Source of the DNA: Peterkaempfera podocarpi
Lineage (GTDB): Bacteria; Actinomycetota; Actinomycetes; Streptomycetales; Streptomycetaceae
Direction: 5' to 3'
NCBI RefSeq assembly: GCF_042466665.1
Contig: NZ_CP162102.1
Coordinates: 4,464,001 to 4,528,000, forward strand
Length of the DNA: 64,000 nucleotides
The notes beneath the pieces were generated by a model. That model saw only the letters and a list, made by a program, of their open reading frames with translations, searched no databases and was not told where the DNA came from. Positions 43,347-51,505 of the stretch are shown piece after piece. How positions within the stretch are numbered: the first letter of the stretch is position 1; the number at the start of each line of letters is the position of its first letter. A program made the position numbers and the translations under genes.

Positions 43347-44327
43347 ATGAGCAGTTTCACGATGGTCAAGGCGCTGAACGAGGCGCTTCGCAAGGAGCTG
43401 GAGGCCTCCCCCAAGACGCTGGTCATGGGTGAGGACGTGGGCCGCCTCGGCGGTGTCTTCCGGGTCACCGACGGGCTGCAGAAGGACTTCGGCGAGGACC
43501 GGGTGATCGACACCCCGCTGGCCGAGTCCGGCATCGTGGGCACCGCGATCGGCCTTGCGCTGCGCGGCTACCGCCCGGTGGTGGAGATCCAGTTCGACGG
43601 CTTCGTCTACCCGGCGTTCGACCAGATCGTCACCCAGCTGGCCAAGATGCACGCCCGGGCGCTCGGCCACATCAAGCTGCCCGTGACCGTGCGCATCCCC
43701 TACGCGGGCGGCATCGGCGCGGTCGAGCACCACAGCGAGTCGCACGAGGCGTACTTCGCCCACACCGCGGGCCTGAAGGTGGTCACCCCCTCCAACCCGG
43801 TGGACGCCCACTGGATGCTGCGCCAGTCCATCGCCTGCGACGACCCGGTGATCTTCCTGGAGCCCAAGCGCCGCTACTGGGACAAGGCGGAGCTGGACCC
43901 CAACGCCGCCGGTGCGCCCTCGCGGCTGCACGAGGCGCGGGTGGTGCGCGAGGGCCGGGATGCGACGCTGATCGCCTACGGGCCGATGGTGCGGGTCTGC
44001 CTGGACGCCGCCGCAGCCGCCGAGGAGGACGGCCGCAGCCTGGAGGTCGTGGACCTGCGCTCGCTCTCGCCGGTCGACTTCGACACCCTGGCCGCCTCGG
44101 TGCAGCGCACCGGCCGCGCGGTGGTGGTGCACGAGGCCCCGGTCTTCCTGGGCATGGGCGCCGAGCTCGCCGCCCGGATCACCGAGCGCTGCTTCTACTC
44201 CCTGGAGGCCCCGGTGCTGCGGGTCGGCGGCTACCACGCGCCGTACCCGCCGTCGCGGGTGGAGGACACCTTCCTGCCGGACCTGGACCGGGTGCTGGAC
44301 GCCGTCGACCGGGCCATGGCCTTCTGA
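43347..44327 (+). CDS. bkdB: Branched-chain alpha-keto acid dehydrogenase E1 beta subunit
   Basis: A 326-residue transketolase-like subunit forming the E1 heterotetramer: VMGEDVGRLGGVFRVTDGL, DTPLAESGIVGTAIGLALRG, IQFDGFVYPAFDQIV and VEHHSESHEAYFAHTAGLKVV. ATG 43347 lies 1 nt after the E1alpha stop, suggesting coupled translation. It ends DLDRVLDAVDRAMAF. Confidence 0.95.
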   Translation: MSSFTMVKALNEALRKELEASPKTLVMGEDVGRLGGVFRVTDGLQKDFGEDRVIDTPLAESGIVGTAIGLALRGYRPVVEIQFDGFVYPAFDQIVTQLAKMHARALGHIKLPVTVRIPYAGGIGAVEHHSESHEAYFAHTAGLKVVTPSNPVDAHWMLRQSIACDDPVIFLEPKRRYWDKAELDPNAAGAPSRLHEARVVREGRDATLIAYGPMVRVCLDAAAAAEEDGRSLEVVDLRSLSPVDFDTLAASVQRTGRAVVVHEAPVFLGMGAELAARITERCFYSLEAPVLRVGGYHAPYPPSRVEDTFLPDLDRVLDAVDRAMAF

Positions 44328-44333
44328 GGGGGG

Positions 44334-45803
44334 ATGATGACCACCACCGATGTGCAGCAGGTCCGCGAGTTCCGGATGCCGGACGTGGGCGAGGGCCTGA
44401 CCGAGGCCGAGATCCTCAAGTGGTACGTACAGCCCGGTGACACCGTCACCGACGGCCAGGTCGTCTGCGAGGTCGAGACGGCCAAGGCAGCCGTGGAGCT
44501 GCCGATCCCCTACGACGGCGTGGTGGATCGGATCTTCTTCGCCGAGGGCACCACCGTCGACGTGGGCACCCCGATCATCGCGGTCGCCCTCGGCGGCGCG
44601 CCGGTCGCGGCCGCGCCGCAGCCGGCGGAGGCCACGGTGGCCAACGGGCAGCCGTCGGCCGTGCCGGCGCTGCCGGAGGCCGAGCCGGAGCCGGAGCGCC
44701 GGGAGGTGCTGGTCGGCTACGGGCCGCGCACCGCCGCCGCCCGTCGCCGTCCGCGCAAGGCCGCGGCCGCTCCGGTGGCCCCGGTCGTGTCCGCACCCGC
44801 ACCCGTGCCCGCACCCGTGTCCGCCCCGGCGCCCGCGCCGGCCGCCCCTGTGGCGTCCGCCCCGGCCCCCGCCGTGGAGCAGGCGGCCCGGCCGCTGGCC
44901 AAGCCGCCGGTGCGCAAGCTGGCCAAGGACCTCGGCGTGGATCTGCGGGCGGTGACCCCGTCCGGCCCGGGCGGCACCATCACCCGGGACGACATCCACG
45001 CCGCCGTCACGGTGCCGCTCGCGGTTCCCGCGGGGCCCGTGGAGCCGGTCACCGTGTCCGTCCCCGAGACGGCGGTGCTGCTGCCCGCAGCCGCGGCCGC
45101 CGAGGACCGCCGGGTGCCGGTCAAGGGGGTGCGCCGGGCGACCGCGCAGGCGATGGTGGCCTCGGCCTTCACCGCCCCGCATGTCACCGAGTTCGTCCAG
45201 GTCGATGTGACCCGGACGATGCGGCTGGTGCGCGAGCTGAAGGAGTCCGGCGAACTCGGCCAGGGTGTCCGGGTCTCCCCGCTGCTGTTGGTCGCCAAGG
45301 CGCTGCTGACCGCGATCCGCCGCCACCCCGAGGTCAACGCGGCCTGGGACGAGCCCAACCAGGAGATCGTCTACAAGGGCCGGGTGAACCTGGGCATCGC
45401 GGCAGCCACTCCGCGTGGTCTGATCGTGCCCAACATCAAGGACGCCGGCGCCAAGACCCTCCCGGAGCTGGCGGTCGCACTGCAGTCGCTGGTGGAGACG
45501 GCCCGCGAGGGCCGCACCGCACCCGCGGACATGCAGGGCGGCACGGTGACCATCACCAACGTCGGTGTCTTCGGCGTGGACACCGGTACCCCGATCCTCA
45601 ACCCGGGCGAGGCCGCCATCCTGGCCTTCGGCCAGGTCAGGGAGCTGCCCTGGGTCCACAAGGGCAAGGTCGTCCCGCGCCAGATCACCACCCTGGCGCT
45701 CTCCTTCGACCACCGTCTGGTGGACGGCGAGCTCGGCTCCAGAGTCCTCGCCGACACCGCCGCCGTACTGGAGCGCCCCAAGCGCCTCATCACCTGGGGC
45801 TGA
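44334..45803 (+). CDS. bkdC: Dihydrolipoamide acyltransferase E2 component
   Basis: A 489-residue E2. One lipoyl domain occupies about 10-85 with the lipoylated Lys near residue 50 in ETAKAAVELP. An Ala/Pro-rich linker (APAPVPAPVSAPAPAPA) follows, then a peripheral-subunit-binding domain near 188-222 (VRKLAKDLGVDLRAVTPSG). The catalytic domain (about 255-489) has VKGVRRATAQAMVASAF and the active-site FDHRLVDGELG. Two adjacent ATGs (44334, 44337) open the gene 6 nt after E1beta. A terminator follows. Confidence 0.95.
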   Translation: MMTTTDVQQVREFRMPDVGEGLTEAEILKWYVQPGDTVTDGQVVCEVETAKAAVELPIPYDGVVDRIFFAEGTTVDVGTPIIAVALGGAPVAAAPQPAEATVANGQPSAVPALPEAEPEPERREVLVGYGPRTAAARRRPRKAAAAPVAPVVSAPAPVPAPVSAPAPAPAAPVASAPAPAVEQAARPLAKPPVRKLAKDLGVDLRAVTPSGPGGTITRDDIHAAVTVPLAVPAGPVEPVTVSVPETAVLLPAAAAAEDRRVPVKGVRRATAQAMVASAFTAPHVTEFVQVDVTRTMRLVRELKESGELGQGVRVSPLLLVAKALLTAIRRHPEVNAAWDEPNQEIVYKGRVNLGIAAATPRGLIVPNIKDAGAKTLPELAVALQSLVETAREGRTAPADMQGGTVTITNVGVFGVDTGTPILNPGEAAILAFGQVRELPWVHKGKVVPRQITTLALSFDHRLVDGELGSRVLADTAAVLERPKRLITWG

Positions 45804-45824
45804 CCGCACCAGCCGGTTTCGTCC

Positions 45825-45860
45825 GGGCCCCCGCCGCTCCTCCGGGTGCGGCGGGGGCCC
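45825..45860 (+). terminator. Terminator of the bkd operon
   Basis: Perfect 13-bp stem (45825-45837 with 45848-45860), 10-nt loop, followed by TTTT. The closest in the window to a classical intrinsic terminator. Confidence 0.92.
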
Positions 45861-45992
45861 TTTTGTGTCCGGGTACGGGCGGGGTCCGCGGGGGCTGGTC
45901 CCTTCCGGTGACCTTGCGGTACAGGCCGACGCCCGGGCCGCCTGCCCGGGTACGTCTTCGCAGCTCCAGCACCCGGCAGCGAGGACCCGCCC

Positions 45993-47237
45993 ATGTCCGG
46001 CAACGCAGCACGTCCCCGCCGCGCCGGTGCGGCACTGGTCCTGTCCGCGGCGCTGGCGCTGGCGCTGCCGCTGCTCTGCACGGCCTCGGGCCCGCTGCGG
46101 CCCTCCGGTGCGCGCTGGTCGATGTCGGCGGAGGCGGACCTCGGAGGCCTGGTGCCGCCGCCGGGCGGGGGCAGCGGCCTCGATCCCCGGTCGGGGTCCA
46201 TCCCGGCCGTGGACATAAGGCGGAGCGGGGACCCCCGTAACCGGATCACGCTGGTGCTGCTGGGCGACGGCTTCACGGTGCAGCAGCTCGGGCTCTTCCG
46301 GGCGGAGGCCGACCGGACCTGGCGGGCGCTGATGCAGATCGAGCCGTTCCGCACCTACCAGCACTTCTTCAACATAAGGCGGGTCGAGATCGCCTCCCGG
46401 GTGCCGGGCATCAGCGAGCAGCGTTCACGGCTGCGGCTGGTACCCACCCCGCTGGGGATGCACTTCTGGTGCGACGGCACCGCCCGTCTGCTCTGTGTGG
46501 ACGAGCAGGCCGCCGTACGCCTGGCCGGGCCGGTGCGCGGCCCGCACTATGTGATCGCGATCGCCAACTCGGCCCGCTACGGAGGAGCCGGCGGCGCCGG
46601 GGTGACCACCCTGGCCGGCGGCAGCCCGGACGCCGGACGGATCATCCAGCACGAGATGGGCCACACCCTGGGGGAGCTGGGAGACGAGTACGACAGCGCG
46701 CCCTCCGACGCGGACTACCCCAACCTCTCCACCGACGACGCACAGGCCATGCTGCACAACCACACCAAGTGGTGGCGCTGGCTGGGCGCGCCGGCACCGG
46801 GCGGCGGTGTGGTGGGTGCGTACCGCAGTACCAACGGGCTCTACCGGCCCACCCTGGACTCGGTGATGCGGACCCTCGGCGGCGCCTACAACCCGCCCTC
46901 GCAGGAGGCCGTCATCAAGGCCATCTACCGGCTGATCGATCCGCTGGACGCGGTGGGTCCCGCCGCCGGTCCGCTGTCCGGCCACCCCAGGCTGTGGGTG
47001 CGGCCGATCCCGCTGGCCGGCGGCGGGCGGATGCAGGTGGTCTGGCGGGTGGACGGACATCCGGTGCGCCCCCGGTCCGGCGACGGCACCTGGCTGGACC
47101 CGGCCGAGCTGCGGCTGCGCCACGGACGTGCGGTGACCGTCACCGCGACCGTCCGGGACACCACGGGCCGGGTGCGCGACGAGCGGTTCCGCGCCCGCTG
47201 GATGACCCGCACCGTGCGGTGGACCCTGCGGGGCTGA
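45993..47237 (+). CDS. Secreted M64 family metallopeptidase
   Basis: A 414-residue protein. A signal peptide spans residues 1-32 (RPRRAGAALVLSAALALALPLLCTASG). The M64 (IgA-protease-like) domain follows: ITLVLLGDGFT, FNIRRVEIASRVPG and zinc motif HEMGHTLGELGDEY (near 219-232), where HExxH and the downstream Asp/Glu are intact. The last 110 residues (LWVRPIPLAGGGRMQVVWRVDG onward) look like a beta-rich C-terminal domain. Substrates of streptomycete members are unknown. Standing alone after the bkd terminator. Confidence 0.92.
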   Translation: MSGNAARPRRAGAALVLSAALALALPLLCTASGPLRPSGARWSMSAEADLGGLVPPPGGGSGLDPRSGSIPAVDIRRSGDPRNRITLVLLGDGFTVQQLGLFRAEADRTWRALMQIEPFRTYQHFFNIRRVEIASRVPGISEQRSRLRLVPTPLGMHFWCDGTARLLCVDEQAAVRLAGPVRGPHYVIAIANSARYGGAGGAGVTTLAGGSPDAGRIIQHEMGHTLGELGDEYDSAPSDADYPNLSTDDAQAMLHNHTKWWRWLGAPAPGGGVVGAYRSTNGLYRPTLDSVMRTLGGAYNPPSQEAVIKAIYRLIDPLDAVGPAAGPLSGHPRLWVRPIPLAGGGRMQVVWRVDGHPVRPRSGDGTWLDPAELRLRHGRAVTVTATVRDTTGRVRDERFRARWMTRTVRWTLRG

Positions 47238-47280
47238 CCTCCCGGGGTGCGCGGCCGAAGAGCCCCGCACCCCCGAGGCG
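47238..47280 (+). terminator. Imperfect hairpin after the M64 gene
   Basis: CCTCCCGGGGTGCG and CGCACCCCCGAGG form an imperfect stem just after the stop at 47237. Confidence 0.55.
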
Positions 47281-47344
47281 CCGTGACGGCCCGCCGCTAC
47301 GGCTGCGGCCCACCCTCGCGGTGTAGCGCCGGGAGTGTTGCATC

Positions 47345-47367
47345 TATGATGGATGCATCATGCATCC
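47345..47367. promoter_or_regulatory. -10 element and palindromic operator over the GntR start
   Basis: TATGAT (47345-47350) is a near-consensus -10, 9 nt before ATG 47360. The perfect palindrome GGATGCAT-C-ATGCATCC (47351-47367) starts right after it and covers the start codon. No Shine-Dalgarno sequence is present. Confidence 0.65.
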
Positions 47368-48004
47368 CAAGCAGCCCGCGGCCGACCGCGTCTACGGCTA
47401 TGTCAAGCAGTCCGTGCTGGACCGCACCTTCGCCGGTGGCACCCTGCTGGTGGAGGGGGAGATCGCCGACGCCGTGGGCGTCTCCCGCACGCCCGTGCGC
47501 GAGGCCCTGCTGCGGCTGGAGGCCGAGGGACTGCTGAAGCTCTACCCCAAGAAGGGCGCCCTGGTGCTGCCGGTGTCGGCACAGGAGATCGCCGATGTGG
47601 TGGAGACCCGGCAGCTGGTGGAGCTGTATGCGATCCGCAAGGTGCTGCCCGCCTCGCCGGAGCTGCTGGAGCGCCTGGCGGAGCTGCTGGCGGAACAGCA
47701 GTCGCTGGTGGAGGCGGGCGACCTCCAGCAGGCGTCGGCCGTGGACCGGGCCTTCCACCACGCCATCGTCGCCGCCGCCGGAAACCGCATCCTCGAGCAC
47801 CTCTACGACCAGCTGCGCGACCGCCAGTTGCGGATGGGCGTGGAGGTGATGAAGGTCCGGCCGGAGCGGGTGCGGCTGAACCTCTCCGATCACGCCGCGA
47901 TCCTCCAGGCGCTGCGCGAGGGCGACACCGGCACGGCCGAGCAGCTGGTGGGCCGTCACGTCCGGCGGCTGGGCGTCCTGCTGGGCGCCACCCCGGCCGA
48001 CTGA
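47360..48004 (+). CDS. GntR family regulator (FadR/FCD subgroup)
   Basis: A 214-residue regulator. The N-terminal winged helix reads LLVEGEIADAVGVSRTPVREALLRLEAEGLL (about 30-62). The C-terminal all-helical FCD ligand domain contains VVETRQLVELYAIRKVL and DRAFHHAIVAAAGNRIL with metal-ligand-like Asp/His positions. It precedes an MFS gene by 35 bp and probably controls it and itself through the palindrome at its start codon. The likely leaderless transcript fits the lack of a ribosome-binding site. Confidence 0.92.
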   Translation: MHPKQPAADRVYGYVKQSVLDRTFAGGTLLVEGEIADAVGVSRTPVREALLRLEAEGLLKLYPKKGALVLPVSAQEIADVVETRQLVELYAIRKVLPASPELLERLAELLAEQQSLVEAGDLQQASAVDRAFHHAIVAAAGNRILEHLYDQLRDRQLRMGVEVMKVRPERVRLNLSDHAAILQALREGDTGTAEQLVGRHVRRLGVLLGATPAD

Positions 48005-48039
48005 ATCCCCGCAGTACCCCGAAGAAGGAGCTGACCACC

Positions 48040-49485
48040 GTGACCGCGAGCATGCCCGGCCAGGCCGAGGCGGCCGCATCGCCGGAGCCCGACCCCCTCC
48101 GGCAGCCGTCCCGACACACCCGGACCCTCGCGGGGGAGCCGCCGGGCGGCGGCGCCGCCTGGCTGGCCTGGGGGATCGGCTCCTGCGTCTATGCGCTGGC
48201 CGTGGTCCACCGCACCAGCCTCGGGGTGGCGGGCCTGGACGCCGCCCAGCGTTTCGGGGTCGGCGCGTCGGCGCTCTCCTCCTTCTCCATCCTCCAGGTG
48301 CTGGTCTATGCGGCCATGCAGATACCGGTGGGGCTGCTGGTGGACCGGCTGGGGCCGCGCCGGGTGCTCACCTTCGGCGTGCTGCTGCTGACCCTCGGCC
48401 AGCTGGGCTTCGCCCAGAGCACCTCCTTCGCCCCGGCGCTGGTCTCCCGGGCGGTGCTGGGCTGCGGCGACGCGATGACCTTCATCAGCGTGCTCCGGCT
48501 GGCCGCCCGCTGGTTCCCGGCCCGCCGCAATCCGCTGATCGCGCAGATCACCGGCCTGGTGGGGCTCAGCGGCAACCTGGTGTCCACCGCGGTGCTCTCC
48601 CAGGTGCTGCACAGCCGCGGCTGGACGGCGACCTTCACCGCCACCGCACTGCTGGGCATCGCCGCACTGGCCCTGGTGGTGACCCTGCTGCGGGACACCC
48701 CCGAGCACGCCCGCCCGCTGCGCAGGCTGCGCGGCCGGGCGCGCGGCGCCGGCGATCCGCTCGCCGGGCGTGCTCCGCGGGCCAGGGTGCCGATGCTGCC
48801 GCAGATCCGGGCCGCCTGGCGGGAGCCCGGCACCCGGCTGGGCATGTGGGTGCACTTCACCACCCAGTTCCCGGGCAACGCCTTCGGTCTGCTGTGGGGC
48901 ATGCCGTTTCTGGTGGAGGGGCAGCAGCTGTCCCGTTCCAGCGCCGCCGGACTGCTGACCCTGCTGGTGGTCAGCACCATGGCCTGCGGGCTGCTCTTCG
49001 GGCAGCTGGTCTCCCGCCGCCCCGGCGTCCGTACGCCCATCGTGCTCACGGTGGTGCTGGGTACCGGACTGCTCTGGGGCGCGGTGCTCGCCTGGCCGGG
49101 CGGACGTCCCCCGATGTGGCTGCTGGCCGCCATGATCGTCTGGATGGGGAGCAACGGGTCGGCGTCCCTGGTGGGCTTTGACTACGCACGCCCGGCCAAC
49201 CCGCCGGAGCGGCTGGGAACGGCCTCCGGCATCGTCAATGTGGGCGGGTTCGTGGCCACCGCGGTCACCCTGCTGGGCATCGGTGTGCTGCTGGACGCGG
49301 TGAGCCCCGGCGGCGTCCACACCGCGGAGTCCTACCGCTGGGCGTTCTGCTGGCTCTATGCGCCGATGCTGCTGGGGCTGGCGATGATCGCACGGCTGCG
49401 GCCGGCGGCGGCGCGCCGGGAGGCCGAGCGTGCGGCGGCGGTCCCCCCGGTGACCGCGCACATCCCGGCCGCCCGCCGCAGCTGA
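48040..49485 (+). CDS. MFS transporter under GntR control
   Basis: A 481-residue, 12-helix transporter. GTG 48040 (MTASMPGQAEAAA) has GAAGAAGGAG 9 nt upstream. Residues 1-45 are polar. Helix 1 begins WLAWGIGSCVYALAVVHRTSLGVAGL, a form seen in MFS members related to nitrate/sugar-phosphate carriers. The cytoplasmic turn is VDRLGPRRVLTFG, and the central loop is basic (RRLRGRARGAG). The substrate is unknown; the adjacent FadR-type regulator suggests an organic acid. It ends 13 bp from the convergent next gene. Confidence 0.9.
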   Translation: MTASMPGQAEAAASPEPDPLRQPSRHTRTLAGEPPGGGAAWLAWGIGSCVYALAVVHRTSLGVAGLDAAQRFGVGASALSSFSILQVLVYAAMQIPVGLLVDRLGPRRVLTFGVLLLTLGQLGFAQSTSFAPALVSRAVLGCGDAMTFISVLRLAARWFPARRNPLIAQITGLVGLSGNLVSTAVLSQVLHSRGWTATFTATALLGIAALALVVTLLRDTPEHARPLRRLRGRARGAGDPLAGRAPRARVPMLPQIRAAWREPGTRLGMWVHFTTQFPGNAFGLLWGMPFLVEGQQLSRSSAAGLLTLLVVSTMACGLLFGQLVSRRPGVRTPIVLTVVLGTGLLWGAVLAWPGGRPPMWLLAAMIVWMGSNGSASLVGFDYARPANPPERLGTASGIVNVGGFVATAVTLLGIGVLLDAVSPGGVHTAESYRWAFCWLYAPMLLGLAMIARLRPAAARREAERAAAVPPVTAHIPAARRS

Positions 49486-49498
49486 CGGGCGGCTGCCG

Positions 49499-50326
49499 TC
49501 AGGGCGTGACCGAGAAGTTCTCCAGGATCCGGCGGGCCAGCTGCTCGTCCCCCTCGACCTTGACCGGGGCGGTCTCCGGGCGGATCCGCCCGCAGGCCAG
49601 CCGGGCATAGGTCTCCCAGTCGGTGGTCAGCTGCACCGCGGGGGCGAGCGGCACCGTCTCGTCCACCGACCCCCGGCCGCTGTCGTCCACCCGTACCGTG
49701 CGGATGAACTCCACCGCGCCGTGCACATCGACCACCACGGTGCTGCCGGCCGGTGCGCCCGCCAGCTTGGCGACGACCTTGGGCAGCGCCTGGATCAGCA
49801 GGTCACGGGCGACCAGTGCACCGGGGGAGCCCAGGTGGCCGGGCTGTCCCAGCGCCCGCCGCAGGTCCTGCTCGTGCACCCACACATCGAACGCCCGCCG
49901 GCGCAGCACCTCGTGGTACGGCATCTGCCGGGAGAACGGGCCGGCCGGCCAGCGCACCTCGTCCTCCGGCTGCTGCTTGGCGTTGCGCAGTGCACGGGAG
50001 CGGCGGATGACGGTGTACTCCAGTTCCCCGGTCATCTCCGGCGCGGTGTGGCAGCGCCGCTTGTCCACGGGGACCTCGCAGTACCGGGTGAACTCGCTGG
50101 TCACATGGCGCAGATCGCGGGGCAGGGTGTGGATCGGGCGGGGGTCGCCGAGCAGCTCCAGCTCGATTGCGATGACATGCGAGACCACGTCCCGCACGGA
50201 CCAGCCGGGGCATTCGGTGGCGTGGTTCCACTGCCCTTCGGGCAGCGGGGCCACGAGTTCGGAGATCGACTCGATGGAGTGGGTCCATGCGTCGATGTAC
50301 GCCTGGACGGTCTGATTGTCGGCCAC
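49499..50326 (-). CDS. Maleylpyruvate isomerase family (mycothiol-dependent, DinB-like) protein
   Basis: A 275-residue protein. The N-terminal DinB/MDMPI helical bundle reads VQAYIDAWTHSIESISELV, GQWNHATECPGWSVRDVVSHV with metal-binding His in the last segment, and a third ligand His in RRAFDVWVHEQDLRRALG. The C-terminal MDMPI-type domain (ending ARRILENFSVTP) follows. Such enzymes use mycothiol as cofactor in actinobacteria; the precise reaction here is unknown. GTG start at 50326 with GAAGAGA upstream. Confidence 0.87.
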   Translation of the reverse strand: MADNQTVQAYIDAWTHSIESISELVAPLPEGQWNHATECPGWSVRDVVSHVIAIELELLGDPRPIHTLPRDLRHVTSEFTRYCEVPVDKRRCHTAPEMTGELEYTVIRRSRALRNAKQQPEDEVRWPAGPFSRQMPYHEVLRRRAFDVWVHEQDLRRALGQPGHLGSPGALVARDLLIQALPKVVAKLAGAPAGSTVVVDVHGAVEFIRTVRVDDSGRGSVDETVPLAPAVQLTTDWETYARLACGRIRPETAPVKVEGDEQLARRILENFSVTP

Positions 50327-50488
50327 GTGTCTCTTCGACCCCTTGATCGCTCCGGTGCATCTGCGTGGTGGGCCCGGCGCCGGCTTCGCTCAGGGCACAT
50401 GCGCTATCGGCACGTTACGCTTCCCGGTGTCACCGGGTCAGTGCTTTCGAGTGATGATCGTAGGACTCTTGGAGTGGACGGTGGTACT

Positions 50489-51284
50489 GTGCGCGCTTCC
50501 CTGATCCAGCTCTCCGTCTCCGACACGGAATCCCCCGAGGAGCGGCGCGCCCGCGTCTCGGCCCTGGTGAGTACACGTACCGGCGACGATCTGGTGCTGC
50601 TGCCCGAACTCTGGCCGCTGGGCGGTTTCTCCTACGAGCAGTGGTCGTCGGGTGCGGAGCCGCTGGACGGGCCCACCGCGGACGCCATGTCCGCCGCCGC
50701 CCGCGCGGCCGGGGTGTGGCTGCACGCGGGCTCCATCGTGGAGCGCGACCCCGACGGGCCGATGTACAACACCTCGCTGCTCTTCGCGCCCTCCGGGGAG
50801 CTCTGCCACACCTACCGCAAGATCCACCGCTTTGGCTTCGACAGCGGCGAGGCGGTCCTCATGGGGGCCGGCCAGGAGATCGTCACCGCCCCCACCGAGC
50901 ACGGCACCCTGGGGCTGGCCACCTGTTACGACCTGCGCTTCCCCGAGCTGTTCCGGGCACTGCTGGACGCCGGGGCGGAAATCCTCACCATCCCGGCCGC
51001 CTGGCCCGAACGGCGGGCCGCACTGGACCCTGCTGGCCCGCGCCCGGGCCGTGGAGGAGCAGGCGTTCGTGCTGGCCTGCAACACCGCCGGCACCCACGG
51101 CGGGGTGCCGCAGGCCGGCCGCAGCCTGGTGGTCGACCCCTGGGGCGAGGTGCTGGCCGAGGCGGGCACCGACGAGGAGATCCTCACCGTGGAGTTCGAC
51201 CTCGCGACCGTCGCCAAGGCCCGCGCCGACTTCCCGGTGCTGCGCGACCGCCTGCTGGGCATCCCGGCGCCGGTGCGCCGCTGA
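50489..51284 (+). pseudogene. Nitrilase-family carbon-nitrogen hydrolase, frameshifted
   Basis: The first frame from GTG 50489 (MRASLIQLSVSD) carries all three catalytic residues: Glu in LLPELWPLGGF, Lys in YRKIHRFGF and Cys in LATCYDLRFPELF. At about 51020 it loses homology after AAWPERRAA. The next frame continues as HWTLLARARAVEEQAFVLACN and ends LLGIPAPVRR at 51284. Between GCC (51017-51019) and CAC (51021-51023) one extra base is present; homologues have one more residue here, so a 2-nt deletion is likeliest. Intact, the product would be about 265 residues. Either a true pseudogene or a sequence error. Confidence 0.8.
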
Positions 51285-51505
51285 CATCCCGGCGCCGCGC
51301 GGGTCCCGCCGCCGCTCACCCGGACGGGTGAGTCATCGGGCTGCCCGGACCCCCGCGGACCTGGGGCGCACTCCGCATACGGGCTGATGTTCGAGTTGCG
51401 AGCACAAAGCTCCCTCAACACTATGAGTCAACGCTCTCTCATCGGATCTGATCGCCTCAGACCATCCGACAAGGATGCGGATCGCGTCCCTGCCAAAGGA
51501 GCACC

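Noticed and set aside
43113..46364. 1083-codon minus-strand frame across the bkd genes.
   Set aside because: Antisense shadow with His/Arg/Gly-biased composition; the plus strand has three intact enzymes.
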